Shown piece by piece: positions 10,901-19,823 of a DNA stretch of 64,000 bases (its first letter is position 1; the number at the start of each line of letters is the position of its first letter). Source of the stretch: Chryseobacterium sp. ISL-6 (lineage in GTDB: Bacteria; Bacteroidota; Bacteroidia; Flavobacteriales; Weeksellaceae); contig NZ_JAGGPT010000005.1 in assembly GCF_018613715.1 (NCBI RefSeq), forward strand, positions 248,001 through 312,000. Direction: 5' to 3'. The position numbers and the translations under genes are program-made. The notes beneath the pieces were generated by a model, which made no database searches, was not told the DNA's origin, and saw only the letters and a list, made by a program, of their open reading frames with translations.

Positions 10901-10966
10901 ATTGCAATCGCAGGTCAATATCCTTCTCAAAGATCTTTTGGTATTAACTTAAAAGCTACATTCTAA
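7937..10966 (+). CDS. SusC/RagA-type TonB-dependent transporter, pair 2
   Basis: TonB-dependent SusC-like outer-membrane transporter. The start is set at the ATG at 7937 (MKKLTTSVLIVVLSS), which gives a signal peptide parallel to the other two copies; the longer frame from 7883 would begin inside the promoter. The mature protein begins QQRKSDTVRTQ, then a TonB box IEEVVVTGALG, a plug domain with IRGNKSISG and LYGQQGVNG, and a barrel ending in ATF. Like pair 1 it lacks the N-terminal carboxypeptidase-like domain. It resembles susC1 more than susC3 in the plug, for instance in the shared ASAPNA/AGAPNA segment. susD2 follows 14 bases later. Substrate unknown. Confidence 0.93.
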   Translation: MKKLTTSVLIVVLSSSFFVANAQQRKSDTVRTQNIEEVVVTGALGIKKKADAVTNAQQVVGTKELNQASAPNAVQALTGKVSGLQITQTDNGVGATSRIVIRGNKSISGNNQALVVIDNVISSADVLTQIPPEAIESINVIKGLQGAALYGQQGVNGVIIVATKRGAKSEKMQFTLTSSIQMTQAFKFPIVQQQYGKGYPHEPAFSAGDPDYNGATYVPFENMSWGPAYNNPDIGGQMVPSGLPQANNQFIYEKFAPVKDHFSKFFKNGVILQNGITVNSGGADSYAMLSINRLENDFVVEGDKLRQNSFLLKAGKKLDKLRIDGTVNYISKITNQSDSELYNDILQMPTMNDVRKYRNSGIEGGLSAFTKNPYYQIEHTRQNTINDYLSGILSLQYDFNKNINLTYTGNVFLNNSRSDNHDDGFKATQIYDAGLTFDGGNLQDYTQNANYDSYYINRTVNTRSYYGDIMLNFNYDLTDDINLKLNLGNNIQDSYRTARSMGGTNLIVPGWYDIRNVNSPIQPGNLNGAAALDNIAFENSTTRQRIVAGFANLDLSYKDYLFLNSTFRIEQSSVLSTFYNGELHNKTYPYYSVGLSFVPTKAFEGLKNDVINYIKIAPSFTRVGNTSAVLPYNTTNVGVIPAGYPFPGLPGYGVNAAQTNRAIKPEFISTVDLNVQLGFFNDRITLEGSIYQSDTKDLITNANVSNTSGLNTLKDNFGKTRMKGLEIDLGITPFKTQDFTWNLRASFAKSRTTVIDLPNGLDEVALAVPYQTVGLGVFAIKGSDAQVIKATTFQRDDQGRIIVGADGVPLQSTTLTSMGRVTPDYTLGLNTSIRYKSFTLSGTMDYRKGGKFASLGKSILTFAGMTEDTAGFDRSQGYVIPNSVQIVNGQSVANVTPVGGTADYDGVAGYFSSQSLQRLGEPMVLDATAFKVREIALSYDIPKSVLSSTFVTGFTVGLFARNPFFVYSKENRNYADPETSYTNGNGAGIAIAGQYPSQRSFGINLKATF

Positions 10967-10980
10967 ACTTTAAAAAAATT

Positions 10981-12567
10981 ATGAAAAATATAAAATTAAC
11001 AACAGCAGTTTTATCTATATCTATGTTGTTTGCATCGGTGTCATGTAATAGATACCTTGATGTTAATGAAGATCCAAATAACATTGGGATTGATAAAGTT
11101 ACTCCAAATGAATTATTGCCTGTTGGTATTACATCAACATATGCAAAGCAGTCTCAGACATTAAATAGGTTTGCGAGCGTTGCAATGAATTCAACTGCAG
11201 GAAACTCATTGGTATATGGAGCTCCATTTATTGATGATTATAAGCCTAACGTTTCCAACACATTTTACAATGATGTTTGGGATAGTATTTTCAGAGGGAT
11301 TGCCAATTTTCAACAGATAATTGTATTTAATGATCCTACTAAGAAATATACCCAGCATAAGGCAATGGCAATGATTATGAAGGCGAACTATGTACAGATA
11401 TTAACAGATTTGTATGGTGATATGCCATATTCTGAAGCTTGGAAAGGACAAGATAATTTAACGCCTAAATATGATAAAGGTGAAGATATCTACAAAGCTT
11501 CTATTGCTGATTTAGAAAGTGCAATTGTTCTATTAAATTCTAATTCTGGAGATACTCCAACTGGAGATATTGTTTTTAAAGGAGATAAAACTAAATGGAA
11601 GGCTTTTGCTAATACATTGAAACTAAGGTATTTGCTAAGAATGTCAAATGTGACAGGTGCTATGGCGACTTACAGAGATCAAAAGTTAGCATCATTAAGT
11701 GGTGCAACTTTTATTGATCAGGATGTATTGGAGAACCCAGGATATTCAGCTGCAAATGATGCACAACAAAATCCATTTACAAATTTCTTCGTAAAAACTA
11801 GTTCAGGTAATAATGCTGCGAATTTCTCTATCAATGTTGCTTCTGAGCATGAGGCAATTATCTTAAATGGAAATATTGAAGGAGATAGCCGTCCGGTCTA
11901 TCAGAAATTTAATGGAATTGTTGATGGTAGAAGAGCAAGAATGTTTAATCTTAGTGGTGGAAAAGTTCAAGGGATTAGACAAGGTAATTTACCAGGTCAG
12001 CCAGGTGTACCAACTTCTGTTTCAAGATTCTCTTATGGTATTACCATCGGAACGGGAACACCTACTACTACTGCTGAATTAACAAGTATGGCATCAGCTA
12101 AATCTGGTTGTATCATGACTAGAGCAGAATCCAAGTTTTTACAAGCAGAAGCGGCTTTAAAGTATCCGGGTATTTTCTCAAATGCTAATGCTAATTTTAC
12201 TGCTGGTATAACAGCTTCATTTAATTACTTTGGAGTTACTGATGCTACTTTATTAACAAATTATTTAACAGCAATAGCAGCAAGACCAGGATTGGGATGG
12301 ACTGGAACTGATGTGAATAAATTGGAGGCTATTATGACTCAGAAATGGATCGCTTTAACAGGAGTTAATCCTGAGCAATCTTTCTTTGATTATACTAAAA
12401 CAGGTTTCCCTGTGACTCCTCTAGCAACTGTTTCTTCAAATCCAAAACCTAACAGACTAATTTATCCTCTTTCAGAATATATTGGTAATGCTAGCAATGT
12501 TCCAGGAATAAGTAATTCTGATGTATTTAGCAAAAATCAATACACGCCATTCTGGGCAAGAAATTAA
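10981..12567 (+). CDS. SusD/RagB-type outer-membrane lipoprotein, pair 2
   Basis: SusD-like ligand-binding lid of pair 2. Lipobox ASVSC, then CNRYLDVNEDPNN, the usual opening of the family. It runs parallel to susD1 along its length (TLNRFASVAMN against TMNRFGNLIMN; LTDLYGDMPYSEAWKGQ against IVDLYNDVPYTEAFKGQ), so the two pairs look like paralogues. It also has the aberrant GVNPEQSF...YTKTGFP segment in place of the more usual Trp-rich one. A strong terminator follows. The transported substrate is not indicated. Confidence 0.91.
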   Translation: MKNIKLTTAVLSISMLFASVSCNRYLDVNEDPNNIGIDKVTPNELLPVGITSTYAKQSQTLNRFASVAMNSTAGNSLVYGAPFIDDYKPNVSNTFYNDVWDSIFRGIANFQQIIVFNDPTKKYTQHKAMAMIMKANYVQILTDLYGDMPYSEAWKGQDNLTPKYDKGEDIYKASIADLESAIVLLNSNSGDTPTGDIVFKGDKTKWKAFANTLKLRYLLRMSNVTGAMATYRDQKLASLSGATFIDQDVLENPGYSAANDAQQNPFTNFFVKTSSGNNAANFSINVASEHEAIILNGNIEGDSRPVYQKFNGIVDGRRARMFNLSGGKVQGIRQGNLPGQPGVPTSVSRFSYGITIGTGTPTTTAELTSMASAKSGCIMTRAESKFLQAEAALKYPGIFSNANANFTAGITASFNYFGVTDATLLTNYLTAIAARPGLGWTGTDVNKLEAIMTQKWIALTGVNPEQSFFDYTKTGFPVTPLATVSSNPKPNRLIYPLSEYIGNASNVPGISNSDVFSKNQYTPFWARN

Positions 12568-12592
12568 TTTGATCATTCATTTTAATATATTT

Positions 12593-12621
12593 AAAACCGC
12601 TCTTTAGAGCGGTTTTTTTTT
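12593..12621 (+). terminator. Intrinsic terminator after susD2
   Basis: AAAACCGCTCT / AGAGCGGTTTT stem with a two-base loop as drawn, then a T-run. It closes the second SusCD unit. Confidence 0.92.
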
Positions 12622-13008
12622 GTTTTAAGTAATATTTAATTTTTGATAATTTATACTAATAAGAAGAAATAAGGATAAAAATATTATATGCATAGCATTG
12701 TATATGGTCGTGAATTTGATCACGAATGGATTGAAAATATAGTAATTGAATGTAATATCTAATGAAGGGATTGCTTTTAATATTCTGTTAATCAGCTGTT
12801 AATTCTATTATTAGGCTCCTTTTTATAATTAAATATCACTACTGTATGATATAGTATGTCGTTTTTATAGACTGGTCTATTTTTTACAATTAAATCACTT
12901 ATTAGAGTTTTAGTTTTTGTTAAATCTTCAATGTTTAACAGAAATTATTAACTTAATTGATGATTATGTTGATGATTTTTGAACAATTGTTAATTTTTTA
13001 TAATTTTC
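12622..13008. other. AT-rich region upstream of susC3
   Basis: Nearly 390 bases without a gene. Holds an 18-base inverted repeat TCGTGA-N6-TCACGA at 12708-12725 that could be an operator, and the CTGTTAATCAG block shared with the susC2 upstream region. The stretch just before 13009 is nearly identical to that before susC2. Confidence 0.5.
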
Positions 13009-13009
13009 T

Positions 13010-13040
13010 TTTGTGTTCTTAAGAAAGTTTTACAAATTTG
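13010..13040 (+). promoter_or_regulatory. Promoter of susC3
   Basis: TTTG (13010-13013), 19 bases, CAAATTTG (13033-13040). Same architecture and nearly the same spacer as the susC2 promoter; the transcript start would be 13-15 bases upstream of the ATG. Confidence 0.78.
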
Positions 13041-13060
13041 TAAAGCTTAAATAATTTGAT

Positions 13061-16021
13061 ATGAAGAAAATAACAGCAAGTGTACTTATACTTGTGTTGT
13101 CCTCATCGTTTGCACTCACCAATGCACAACAAAAGAAGACAGATACAGTAAGAACACAAGACATCGAAGGAGTCGTAGTGACTGCCCTTGGAATTAAAAG
13201 AGATAAGAAATCTCTTGGTTATGCCTCTGAAGAAATAAAGGCCGAGGCGTTAACTGGTGGAACGACAAACACCGGAAACGTAGCATCACTTCTTTCAGGT
13301 AAGGTAGCCGGGTTACAGGTTAATACAAACAATAACTTTGGCGGATCAGCTAACCTTTTAATTAGAGGTTACAAATCTCTATCCGGAGGTTCTCCACTTA
13401 TCGTAATAGATGGTTCTCCAGTGAACAATAACACGGTTGCAGGATCAATATTCGATTACGGAAACTTTCTCTCCGATATTAATCAGGAAGATATTGAGTC
13501 TGTAAACGTTCTGAAAGGAGCCGCCGCATCTGCATTATATGGAGAAAGAGGTAGTGATGGTGTTATCTTGATCGTTACAAAAAGTGGTAAAGGTAAAGAT
13601 GACGGTACTTGGGGAGTAACAATAAATTCTGGAATAACTGCGGGATTTATTGACAAGTCTACCTTTCCTAAATACCAAACAAAATACGGCGCCGGTTACG
13701 GAGGGAATTCTTGGAATGAAGATCCAAACCCAGACGGACACAATTATGCTAACTTCGTAGATGATGCATCTTATGGACCTGCATTCGATCCCAATCTTTT
13801 GGTATATCAATGGGATTCTTACGATCCATCGTCTCCAAATTATAAAAAAGCAACACCATGGGTTGCAGCTAAAAACGGACCGATTAAATTTTTTGAAACT
13901 CCGATTACCTATGTGAATACGCTTACGCTTGAGAAAGGAAATAAAACATCGAATCTCTCACTATCTTATTCTAATATGCTTTCTAATGGTCTTATGCCAA
14001 ACTCTGAATTAAGGAAGAATACCATATCAGCAAAATTTAATCATGATTTTACAGAGAAATTACATGCATCAGTTTTTACCACTTTAACTTTGCAGGGTAC
14101 AAGAGGTAGAAACGAAACAGGTTATTCTGACAATATTATTACTGGTTTCCGACAATGGTGGCAGACTAACGTAGATGTTGAAGCATTGAGACAGGCATAT
14201 CAAAATAATGGAAACTCTAATTTTTCCTGGAACAGAACTGCTTCTGATGATGCAACACCTCAATATTGGAACAACCCTTACTTTCAAAGATATCAGAGTT
14301 ATCAGTCAGATGATAGAACCAGAATATTCAGTTATGCACAGTTAAAATACGATGTTTCCAAAAATTTCGGAATTACAGGAAAGTTATCGTATGATGATCT
14401 ACAGATGGTTATAGAAGAAAGGTTAATGAACGGATCAATACCTCAGGTATTTGGAGCGTCAGGCCTTAATGTAGGTTCAGGATATTCGAGAACAAATGTG
14501 AAAAATACAGAAATCAATTTTGATTTATTTGCTAACTATAAATTTGATATTACCTCTGATTTGAATGTGAGTGGTATTGTCGGAGGAAACGTCAGAAGAA
14601 ATTTAGTAGATAATGTATTTGCAACTACGGAAGGAGGACTTTCGAAGCCGGGATTATTTGCGATTTCAAACTCAGTAAGAACAATACTTCCTCCTGATGA
14701 GACCTACCAAAAGTTTGTTACTTCGAGTATTTATGCAACAGCATCTTTTGGGTATAAAAATTTCTTATACGTTGATGGAACGTATAGAATGGATCAAAGT
14801 TCTAACCTTCCAAAAAAGAATAATAACTACGATTATTATTCAGTTACAGGATCTTTAATTCTTTCAGAATTTGTAAAGCAGGATTGGCTTAGCTTCTGGA
14901 AAATAAGAGGAAATTATGCAGAGGTAGGTTCCTCAACAACGAATTACAGATTAGTAAATACATTTAAAGCCAGAGGAGAAGGATTGTTTGATCAGCCTTT
15001 TTTCCTTGCTAATCCAAATTTAAAGCCGCAGAGATCTAAGGAAACAGAATTTGGTATGGAAGCACAATTCTTTAAAAACAGATTAGGATTTGATGTAGCT
15101 ATCTATAAAACAAGAACAATTGATCAAATCATTAATTTGCCAGTATCTTCAGCTACAGGATATAGAACGTTTTTAGTAAATGCCGGGCAGGTCAATAATA
15201 AAGGTATAGAAGTGCAGTTAAATGGTACGCCATTTAAAACCGATGACTTTAGATGGGATATTGATGTAAACTGGTCTAAAAATGAAAATGAAGTAGTTTC
15301 TTTAAATGGAAATTCTCAAAATTATCTTTTAGCAAGTTATCAGAACAATGTATCTCTTAATGCTCGTGTTGGCGAAGCATTTGGAGCTTTGGTGGGATCG
15401 GATTATGTATATGATGCTAATGGACAAAAAGTAGTTAATGCGACTACAGGAAGGTATTTAAGAAACAATAATCAGATTATAGGAAATGTTACACCTGATT
15501 GGGTAGGTGGTGTAAGAAATAGTCTTCGCTACAAAGATTTTTCATTCAGCTTCCTGATTGATGTGAAACAAGGAGGGGATGTATTTTCTCCAGATATGGG
15601 ATATGGTATCTCTACCGGGTTATATGAAGAAACAGCGTATTATAGAGAAAGTGGGGTAGTCTATCCAGGAGTGAATCCAAATGGACAAGTCAATACAACA
15701 CCTACAAGTACTCCTGGAATTAGTGGTCGTGTAGATGGATATAATGCTATGCCAAACAAACGATTTGTTTATGACGCATCTTATGTAAAATTAAGAGAAG
15801 CCAGTATAGGGTATAATTTACCAAAATCATACTTAGCGAATACAGGTATCCAGGATGCAAAAATTTCAATTGTTGGAAGAAACCTTTGGATCATCCATAA
15901 AAATTTACCTTATGCCGATCCTGAAACAGGAACAGGGAATGGGCTAGCTGCTAAAGGACAATCCATAGGATCGTTGCCTACAACTCGTGACATTGGGATA
16001 GACATAACTTTAAAATTCTAA
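13061..16021 (+). CDS. SusC/RagA-type TonB-dependent transporter, pair 3
   Basis: TonB-dependent outer-membrane transporter and the most canonical of the three SusC copies: after the signal peptide (MKKITASVLILVLSS) come the TonB box IEGVVVTALGIKR and KKSLGYA, typical of the RagA/SusC family, then the plug with IRGYKSLSG and LYGERGSDGVI, and the barrel with C-terminal LKF. The ATG at 13061 is the first start after the promoter. No N-terminal carboxypeptidase-like domain. Its SusD follows after 3 bases. Sequence outside the signal peptide differs much more from copies 1 and 2 than they do from each other, so it probably carries a different substrate. Confidence 0.94.
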   Translation: MKKITASVLILVLSSSFALTNAQQKKTDTVRTQDIEGVVVTALGIKRDKKSLGYASEEIKAEALTGGTTNTGNVASLLSGKVAGLQVNTNNNFGGSANLLIRGYKSLSGGSPLIVIDGSPVNNNTVAGSIFDYGNFLSDINQEDIESVNVLKGAAASALYGERGSDGVILIVTKSGKGKDDGTWGVTINSGITAGFIDKSTFPKYQTKYGAGYGGNSWNEDPNPDGHNYANFVDDASYGPAFDPNLLVYQWDSYDPSSPNYKKATPWVAAKNGPIKFFETPITYVNTLTLEKGNKTSNLSLSYSNMLSNGLMPNSELRKNTISAKFNHDFTEKLHASVFTTLTLQGTRGRNETGYSDNIITGFRQWWQTNVDVEALRQAYQNNGNSNFSWNRTASDDATPQYWNNPYFQRYQSYQSDDRTRIFSYAQLKYDVSKNFGITGKLSYDDLQMVIEERLMNGSIPQVFGASGLNVGSGYSRTNVKNTEINFDLFANYKFDITSDLNVSGIVGGNVRRNLVDNVFATTEGGLSKPGLFAISNSVRTILPPDETYQKFVTSSIYATASFGYKNFLYVDGTYRMDQSSNLPKKNNNYDYYSVTGSLILSEFVKQDWLSFWKIRGNYAEVGSSTTNYRLVNTFKARGEGLFDQPFFLANPNLKPQRSKETEFGMEAQFFKNRLGFDVAIYKTRTIDQIINLPVSSATGYRTFLVNAGQVNNKGIEVQLNGTPFKTDDFRWDIDVNWSKNENEVVSLNGNSQNYLLASYQNNVSLNARVGEAFGALVGSDYVYDANGQKVVNATTGRYLRNNNQIIGNVTPDWVGGVRNSLRYKDFSFSFLIDVKQGGDVFSPDMGYGISTGLYEETAYYRESGVVYPGVNPNGQVNTTPTSTPGISGRVDGYNAMPNKRFVYDASYVKLREASIGYNLPKSYLANTGIQDAKISIVGRNLWIIHKNLPYADPETGTGNGLAAKGQSIGSLPTTRDIGIDITLKF

Positions 16022-16024
16022 AAA

Positions 16025-17485
16025 ATGAAAAAAATATTTTTAATTATAGGTGTTGCTTCACTCGCATTAACTTTGAATTCATGTGAGAGGGATATTACTT
16101 CATTGAACGAAGATCCAAAACATCCAACAGAAGTTCCATCAGGAGTACTTTTTGCAAGTGCGGAACACGCATTGCTTGATCAGGTATTGAACGTTAATGT
16201 TAACAGAAACATAAGTCGATTTTTCACCCAGCAATGGTCGGAAACAACATATCCGGATGAGACAAATTATAATATGACTGCTCGTCCGATACCTAGAAAT
16301 CATTACAACCGTATGATGTCGTCTGCTTCTGCTACAATAAACTCTCCGGGGGTTCTGTCAGCATTAAGAGATGCAAGAAGGTTTCTTGATGGAGAAAGTG
16401 TAACTCCGGTTCAAAGAAATAATAGCATCGCTATGATAGAATTAGTGAATGCTTACGCATGGGCTAATTTAGTAGATACTTATGGAGATATACCATATTT
16501 TGGAGCGTTGAAAGCTACAGCGGAAAACCCTGGAAATGCTGAAATTCCTTATGATGATGCAAAGGTCATTTACCTTGATCTTGTTAAAAGGATCGATGCT
16601 GCTTTGGCATTGATTAATACTTCTGAAATAGGATATGATAAAGATTTAATTTACAAAGGAGATATGTTTAAATGGAAAAAGATGGGAAATTCTTTGAAGT
16701 TTAGACTCGCTATTGCTTTAGCAGATGTAGAACCCGTACTTGCCAAAACCTATGCTGAAGCGGCATATACAGGAGGGCTATTTACAGAGAAGGCTGATAA
16801 TTTTGGACTACAGACATTTCCTTCAGGATTATTATCCAATCCGGTTTATCAAGACGTAATACAATCTGGTAGAAATGATTTCTTACCTTCAAATATTCTG
16901 GTAAATTTCATGAATACTAATAATGATCCAAGAAGAGCGGTTTGGTTTACTACTGTTGCTAATGCTTATGTTGGTGGAGTGTACGGTAGCCAAAATGTAT
17001 TTAACCAATATTCTCACTTTACAAATGTTATTTCAGGAGAGAATGCACAAGGATTTTTATTGGATTATGCTGAAATTATGTTTTTGAGAACTGAGGCTGC
17101 TGCTCGAGGTTTTGCTGTGGGTGGAACTGCTACTACCTTATATTCGCAGGCAATTCAAGCTTCCATGACGGAATATAATGTTGACCCAACTCAGGCTAGT
17201 GCATTTATAGCTGCACATCCATTTGATCCAATTAATTGGAAAAAATCAATTGGTGAGCAGGCGTGGATAGCGATGTTTAATAAGGGCTTCCAAGCATGGA
17301 ATTTTACAAGAAGACTGGATTTTCCTGTATTTGCAAATCCATCAGGATCATTAGTAGAAGCAGTGCCAGTAAGAATGCCTTATTCTGATCAGGAATATCT
17401 TTTAAATGCTACTAATGTAAAAGCTGCAGCTGCAAAAATTGGAGGCGATAAAGTGTCAACAAAAATCTTTTGGGACAAATTTTAA
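16025..17485 (+). CDS. SusD/RagB-type outer-membrane lipoprotein, pair 3
   Basis: SusD-like lid of pair 3. Lipobox LNSC; the N-terminus CERDITSLNEDPKHPTEVP and the C-terminal segment QAWIAMFNKGFQAWNF/TRRLDFP fit the SusD-like family, here with the Trp-containing motif that the other two copies lack. At 486 aa it is shorter than its neighbours. Start 3 bases after the susC3 stop implies coupled translation. A lipocalin-like lipoprotein gene follows after 54 bases without an obvious terminator and may share the transcript. Confidence 0.92.
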   Translation: MKKIFLIIGVASLALTLNSCERDITSLNEDPKHPTEVPSGVLFASAEHALLDQVLNVNVNRNISRFFTQQWSETTYPDETNYNMTARPIPRNHYNRMMSSASATINSPGVLSALRDARRFLDGESVTPVQRNNSIAMIELVNAYAWANLVDTYGDIPYFGALKATAENPGNAEIPYDDAKVIYLDLVKRIDAALALINTSEIGYDKDLIYKGDMFKWKKMGNSLKFRLAIALADVEPVLAKTYAEAAYTGGLFTEKADNFGLQTFPSGLLSNPVYQDVIQSGRNDFLPSNILVNFMNTNNDPRRAVWFTTVANAYVGGVYGSQNVFNQYSHFTNVISGENAQGFLLDYAEIMFLRTEAAARGFAVGGTATTLYSQAIQASMTEYNVDPTQASAFIAAHPFDPINWKKSIGEQAWIAMFNKGFQAWNFTRRLDFPVFANPSGSLVEAVPVRMPYSDQEYLLNATNVKAAAAKIGGDKVSTKIFWDKF

Positions 17486-17539
17486 ATTAATTAATAATCT
17501 AAACAAGCATTTCTGTTTAGATAAAGTAAATGTTTTTAT

Positions 17540-17986
17540 ATGAAATTTTTAATAGGATTCTTTTTTTTAATGTGCATTATTTCATGCTCCAATGATGACG
17601 ATAATAACAATATTGTAGACAATGTAAGCATCAATGGAAATTGGAAACCCTATAAATATGAATTCAGGGGTAAAACTTATATGGTAAATGATTGTGGTCT
17701 CAAAGGTCAGCTATTGATCAATGCAGATTTTACTGGAGTTTATGAAAGATATGATCTTTCTACTTCAGGTAACTGTACTAAATTTGATTCCTTTGCTGGT
17801 AAATGGGGCTATGACAATCTATATAGTACTCTTACACTTACATATAATGAAGGTGGAGCAGTTAAAACTCTTAAAAAGGAGGTAGAGTCATTTTCCACTA
17901 CTGAGCTTAGGGTATATGATAATTCTAAAAATTTAGATAATGTGCCTGGAAATGATGAAGCCGTTTTAATTTTTATAAAACAATAG
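17540..17986 (+). CDS. Lipocalin-like lipoprotein
   Basis: Short lipoprotein (148 aa) with lipobox IISC followed by an Asp/Asn-rich linker, then a domain opening with INGNWKPYKYEF and containing two cysteines (in NDCGLKG and SGNCTKF) that could form a disulfide. The pattern of a G-x-W start, a short acidic/aromatic strand set and the FAGKWGYDN strand resembles lipocalin-like domain proteins of Bacteroidota. Function unknown. It lies directly after susD3 and before a strong terminator, so it may be an accessory lipoprotein of pair 3; this is inference from position. Confidence 0.75.
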   Translation: MKFLIGFFFLMCIISCSNDDDNNNIVDNVSINGNWKPYKYEFRGKTYMVNDCGLKGQLLINADFTGVYERYDLSTSGNCTKFDSFAGKWGYDNLYSTLTLTYNEGGAVKTLKKEVESFSTTELRVYDNSKNLDNVPGNDEAVLIFIKQ

Positions 17987-18000
17987 CATTTCTTATAATA

Positions 18001-18024
18001 AACCGCCTTCGGGCGGTTTTTTTA
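18001..18024 (+). terminator. Intrinsic terminator before argS
   Basis: AACCGCC-TTCG-GGCGGTT stem with a UUCG tetraloop followed by a T-run. Confidence 0.93.
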
Positions 18025-18030
18025 TTTCCG

Positions 18031-18038
18031 TATATTTG
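18031..18038 (+). promoter_or_regulatory. -7 element of argS
   Basis: TATATTTG, an exact TAnnTTTG match, 17 bases before the argS ATG. No TTG at the expected -33 distance, which falls in the preceding terminator. Implies a very short leader. Confidence 0.55.
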
Positions 18039-18055
18039 TATTTCAAAATTAGAAC

Positions 18056-19816
18056 ATGAATATTAAAGATATAATAGAGGAAAAACTTTCGGAAGTCATT
18101 TTAAATGTATATCAGTTAAAAGAAATTAATCTGGAGGTTCAGGAAAATAAAACTGAGTATGAAGGAGATTTTACGATTGTTACCTTTCCACTAGTTAAAC
18201 AATTAAAGAAAAATCCCGAAAGTATAGGAATAGAATTAGGAGAATCTTTAACAGCACAAACAGATGTGTTTGAAAGCTTTAATGTGGTTAAAGGATTTCT
18301 GAATGTTAAAGTTAAAAACCAATTCTTTGTAGATCAATTGAGATCTGTAACTGATGGTTTCTCAAAAATTGAAAAGAAAGATGCAACAGTGATGGTAGAA
18401 TATTCTTCTCCAAATACTAATAAACCACTGCATTTAGGACATATCAGAAATAATTTATTAGGTTTCTCTGTTGCTCAAATTCTAAAAGAGGCAGGATATG
18501 ATGTGATCAAGTCACAGATCATTAATGATAGAGGGATTCATATTTGTAAATCGATGTTGGCTTGGGAAAAGTTTGGAAATGGGGAAACACCTGAGACAAC
18601 CCATACCAAAGGAGATAAGTTTGTTGGAAATTATTATGTAGAATTTGATAAAAATTACAAAAAAGAAATAGCCGAGCTTGTTGAGAAGGGAATAGGAGAG
18701 GATGAGGCGAAGAAAGAGGCTCCTTTAATGAAGGAAGCTCAAAAGATGTTGCTGGACTGGGAAAATGGTGATGAAAAAGTAAGAAGCCTGTGGAATGAAA
18801 TGAACTCTTGGGTCTATAAAGGATTCAATGAAACTTATAAGAGACTAGGCGTTGATTTTGACCAGGTTCAATACGAAAGCAATACCTATATTTTAGGAAA
18901 GGATCTTATCCAGGAAGGCTTGGAGAAAGGGATTCTATATCAAAAAGAAGACGGATCGGTTTGGTGTGATCTTACAGATGAAGGCTTGGATCAAAAGCTT
19001 TTATTACGCTCTGATGGGACTTCTGTTTATATGACTCAGGACTTGGGAACTGCGGTTGAAAGATTTAAGCAAAATGATATTCAAAAGCTAATTTATACGG
19101 TAGGGAATGAACAGGATTATCATTTCCAGGTTTTATTTAAAATCCTGAAAAAATTAGGCTATGCCTGGGCTGATCAATTATTCCACTTATCTTATGGAAT
19201 GGTGGAACTTCCTGAAGGAAAAATGAAATCCCGTGAAGGAACTGTTGTAGATGCTGATGATTTGATGCAGGAAATGTATGCAACAGCGAAATCTAAGGCG
19301 CAGGAATTAGGAAAACTTGAACACCTGTCTGATGAAGATAAAGAAACATCCTACGAGACTGTTGGATTGGGAGCATTAAAGTATTTTATGCTAAAAGTAG
19401 ATCCTAAGAAAAAAATGCTGTTTAACCCGGCAGACAGTATTGATTTTAACGGAAATACAGGTCCTTTTATTCAATATACCTATGCTCGTATTCAATCCTT
19501 ATTAACAAAAGCAATGTACGCTCAAAAAGAAGTAGCTAATGTTGAATTAAATCAATCTGAAAAGGAACTGATCATGCAATTAGCCAATTATAAAACGGTA
19601 GTTGCTAGAGCAGCAGAAACATTAAGCCCAGCCTTAGTTGCTAATTACCTTTACGATCTTGTAAAATCTTACAATTCTTTCTATCAGAATAATCCTATTA
19701 TGATTCAGGAAGATGAGAATGTAAAGCAGACCCGATTAAATCTATCAGATCTAACGGCTCAGACAATAAAGAAATCTTTAGGATTACTGGGAATAGGAAC
19801 CGTAAACAGAATGTAA
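18056..19816 (+). CDS. argS: Arginyl-tRNA synthetase
   Basis: Class I aminoacyl-tRNA synthetase that charges tRNA-Arg with arginine. Visible landmarks: the HIGH-type signature HLGHIRNN near residue 125 preceded by SSPNTNKP, characteristic of ArgRS, and the KMSK-like loop GKMKSREG near residue 387. The N-terminal additional domain (about residues 1-105) that contacts the tRNA D-loop and a C-terminal helical anticodon-binding domain are both present. At 586 aa it is full length. It is monocistronic, between an upstream terminator and a palindromic terminator shared with the yihY operon. Confidence 0.97.
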   Translation: MNIKDIIEEKLSEVILNVYQLKEINLEVQENKTEYEGDFTIVTFPLVKQLKKNPESIGIELGESLTAQTDVFESFNVVKGFLNVKVKNQFFVDQLRSVTDGFSKIEKKDATVMVEYSSPNTNKPLHLGHIRNNLLGFSVAQILKEAGYDVIKSQIINDRGIHICKSMLAWEKFGNGETPETTHTKGDKFVGNYYVEFDKNYKKEIAELVEKGIGEDEAKKEAPLMKEAQKMLLDWENGDEKVRSLWNEMNSWVYKGFNETYKRLGVDFDQVQYESNTYILGKDLIQEGLEKGILYQKEDGSVWCDLTDEGLDQKLLLRSDGTSVYMTQDLGTAVERFKQNDIQKLIYTVGNEQDYHFQVLFKILKKLGYAWADQLFHLSYGMVELPEGKMKSREGTVVDADDLMQEMYATAKSKAQELGKLEHLSDEDKETSYETVGLGALKYFMLKVDPKKKMLFNPADSIDFNGNTGPFIQYTYARIQSLLTKAMYAQKEVANVELNQSEKELIMQLANYKTVVARAAETLSPALVANYLYDLVKSYNSFYQNNPIMIQEDENVKQTRLNLSDLTAQTIKKSLGLLGIGTVNRM

Positions 19817-19823
19817 AATATCA

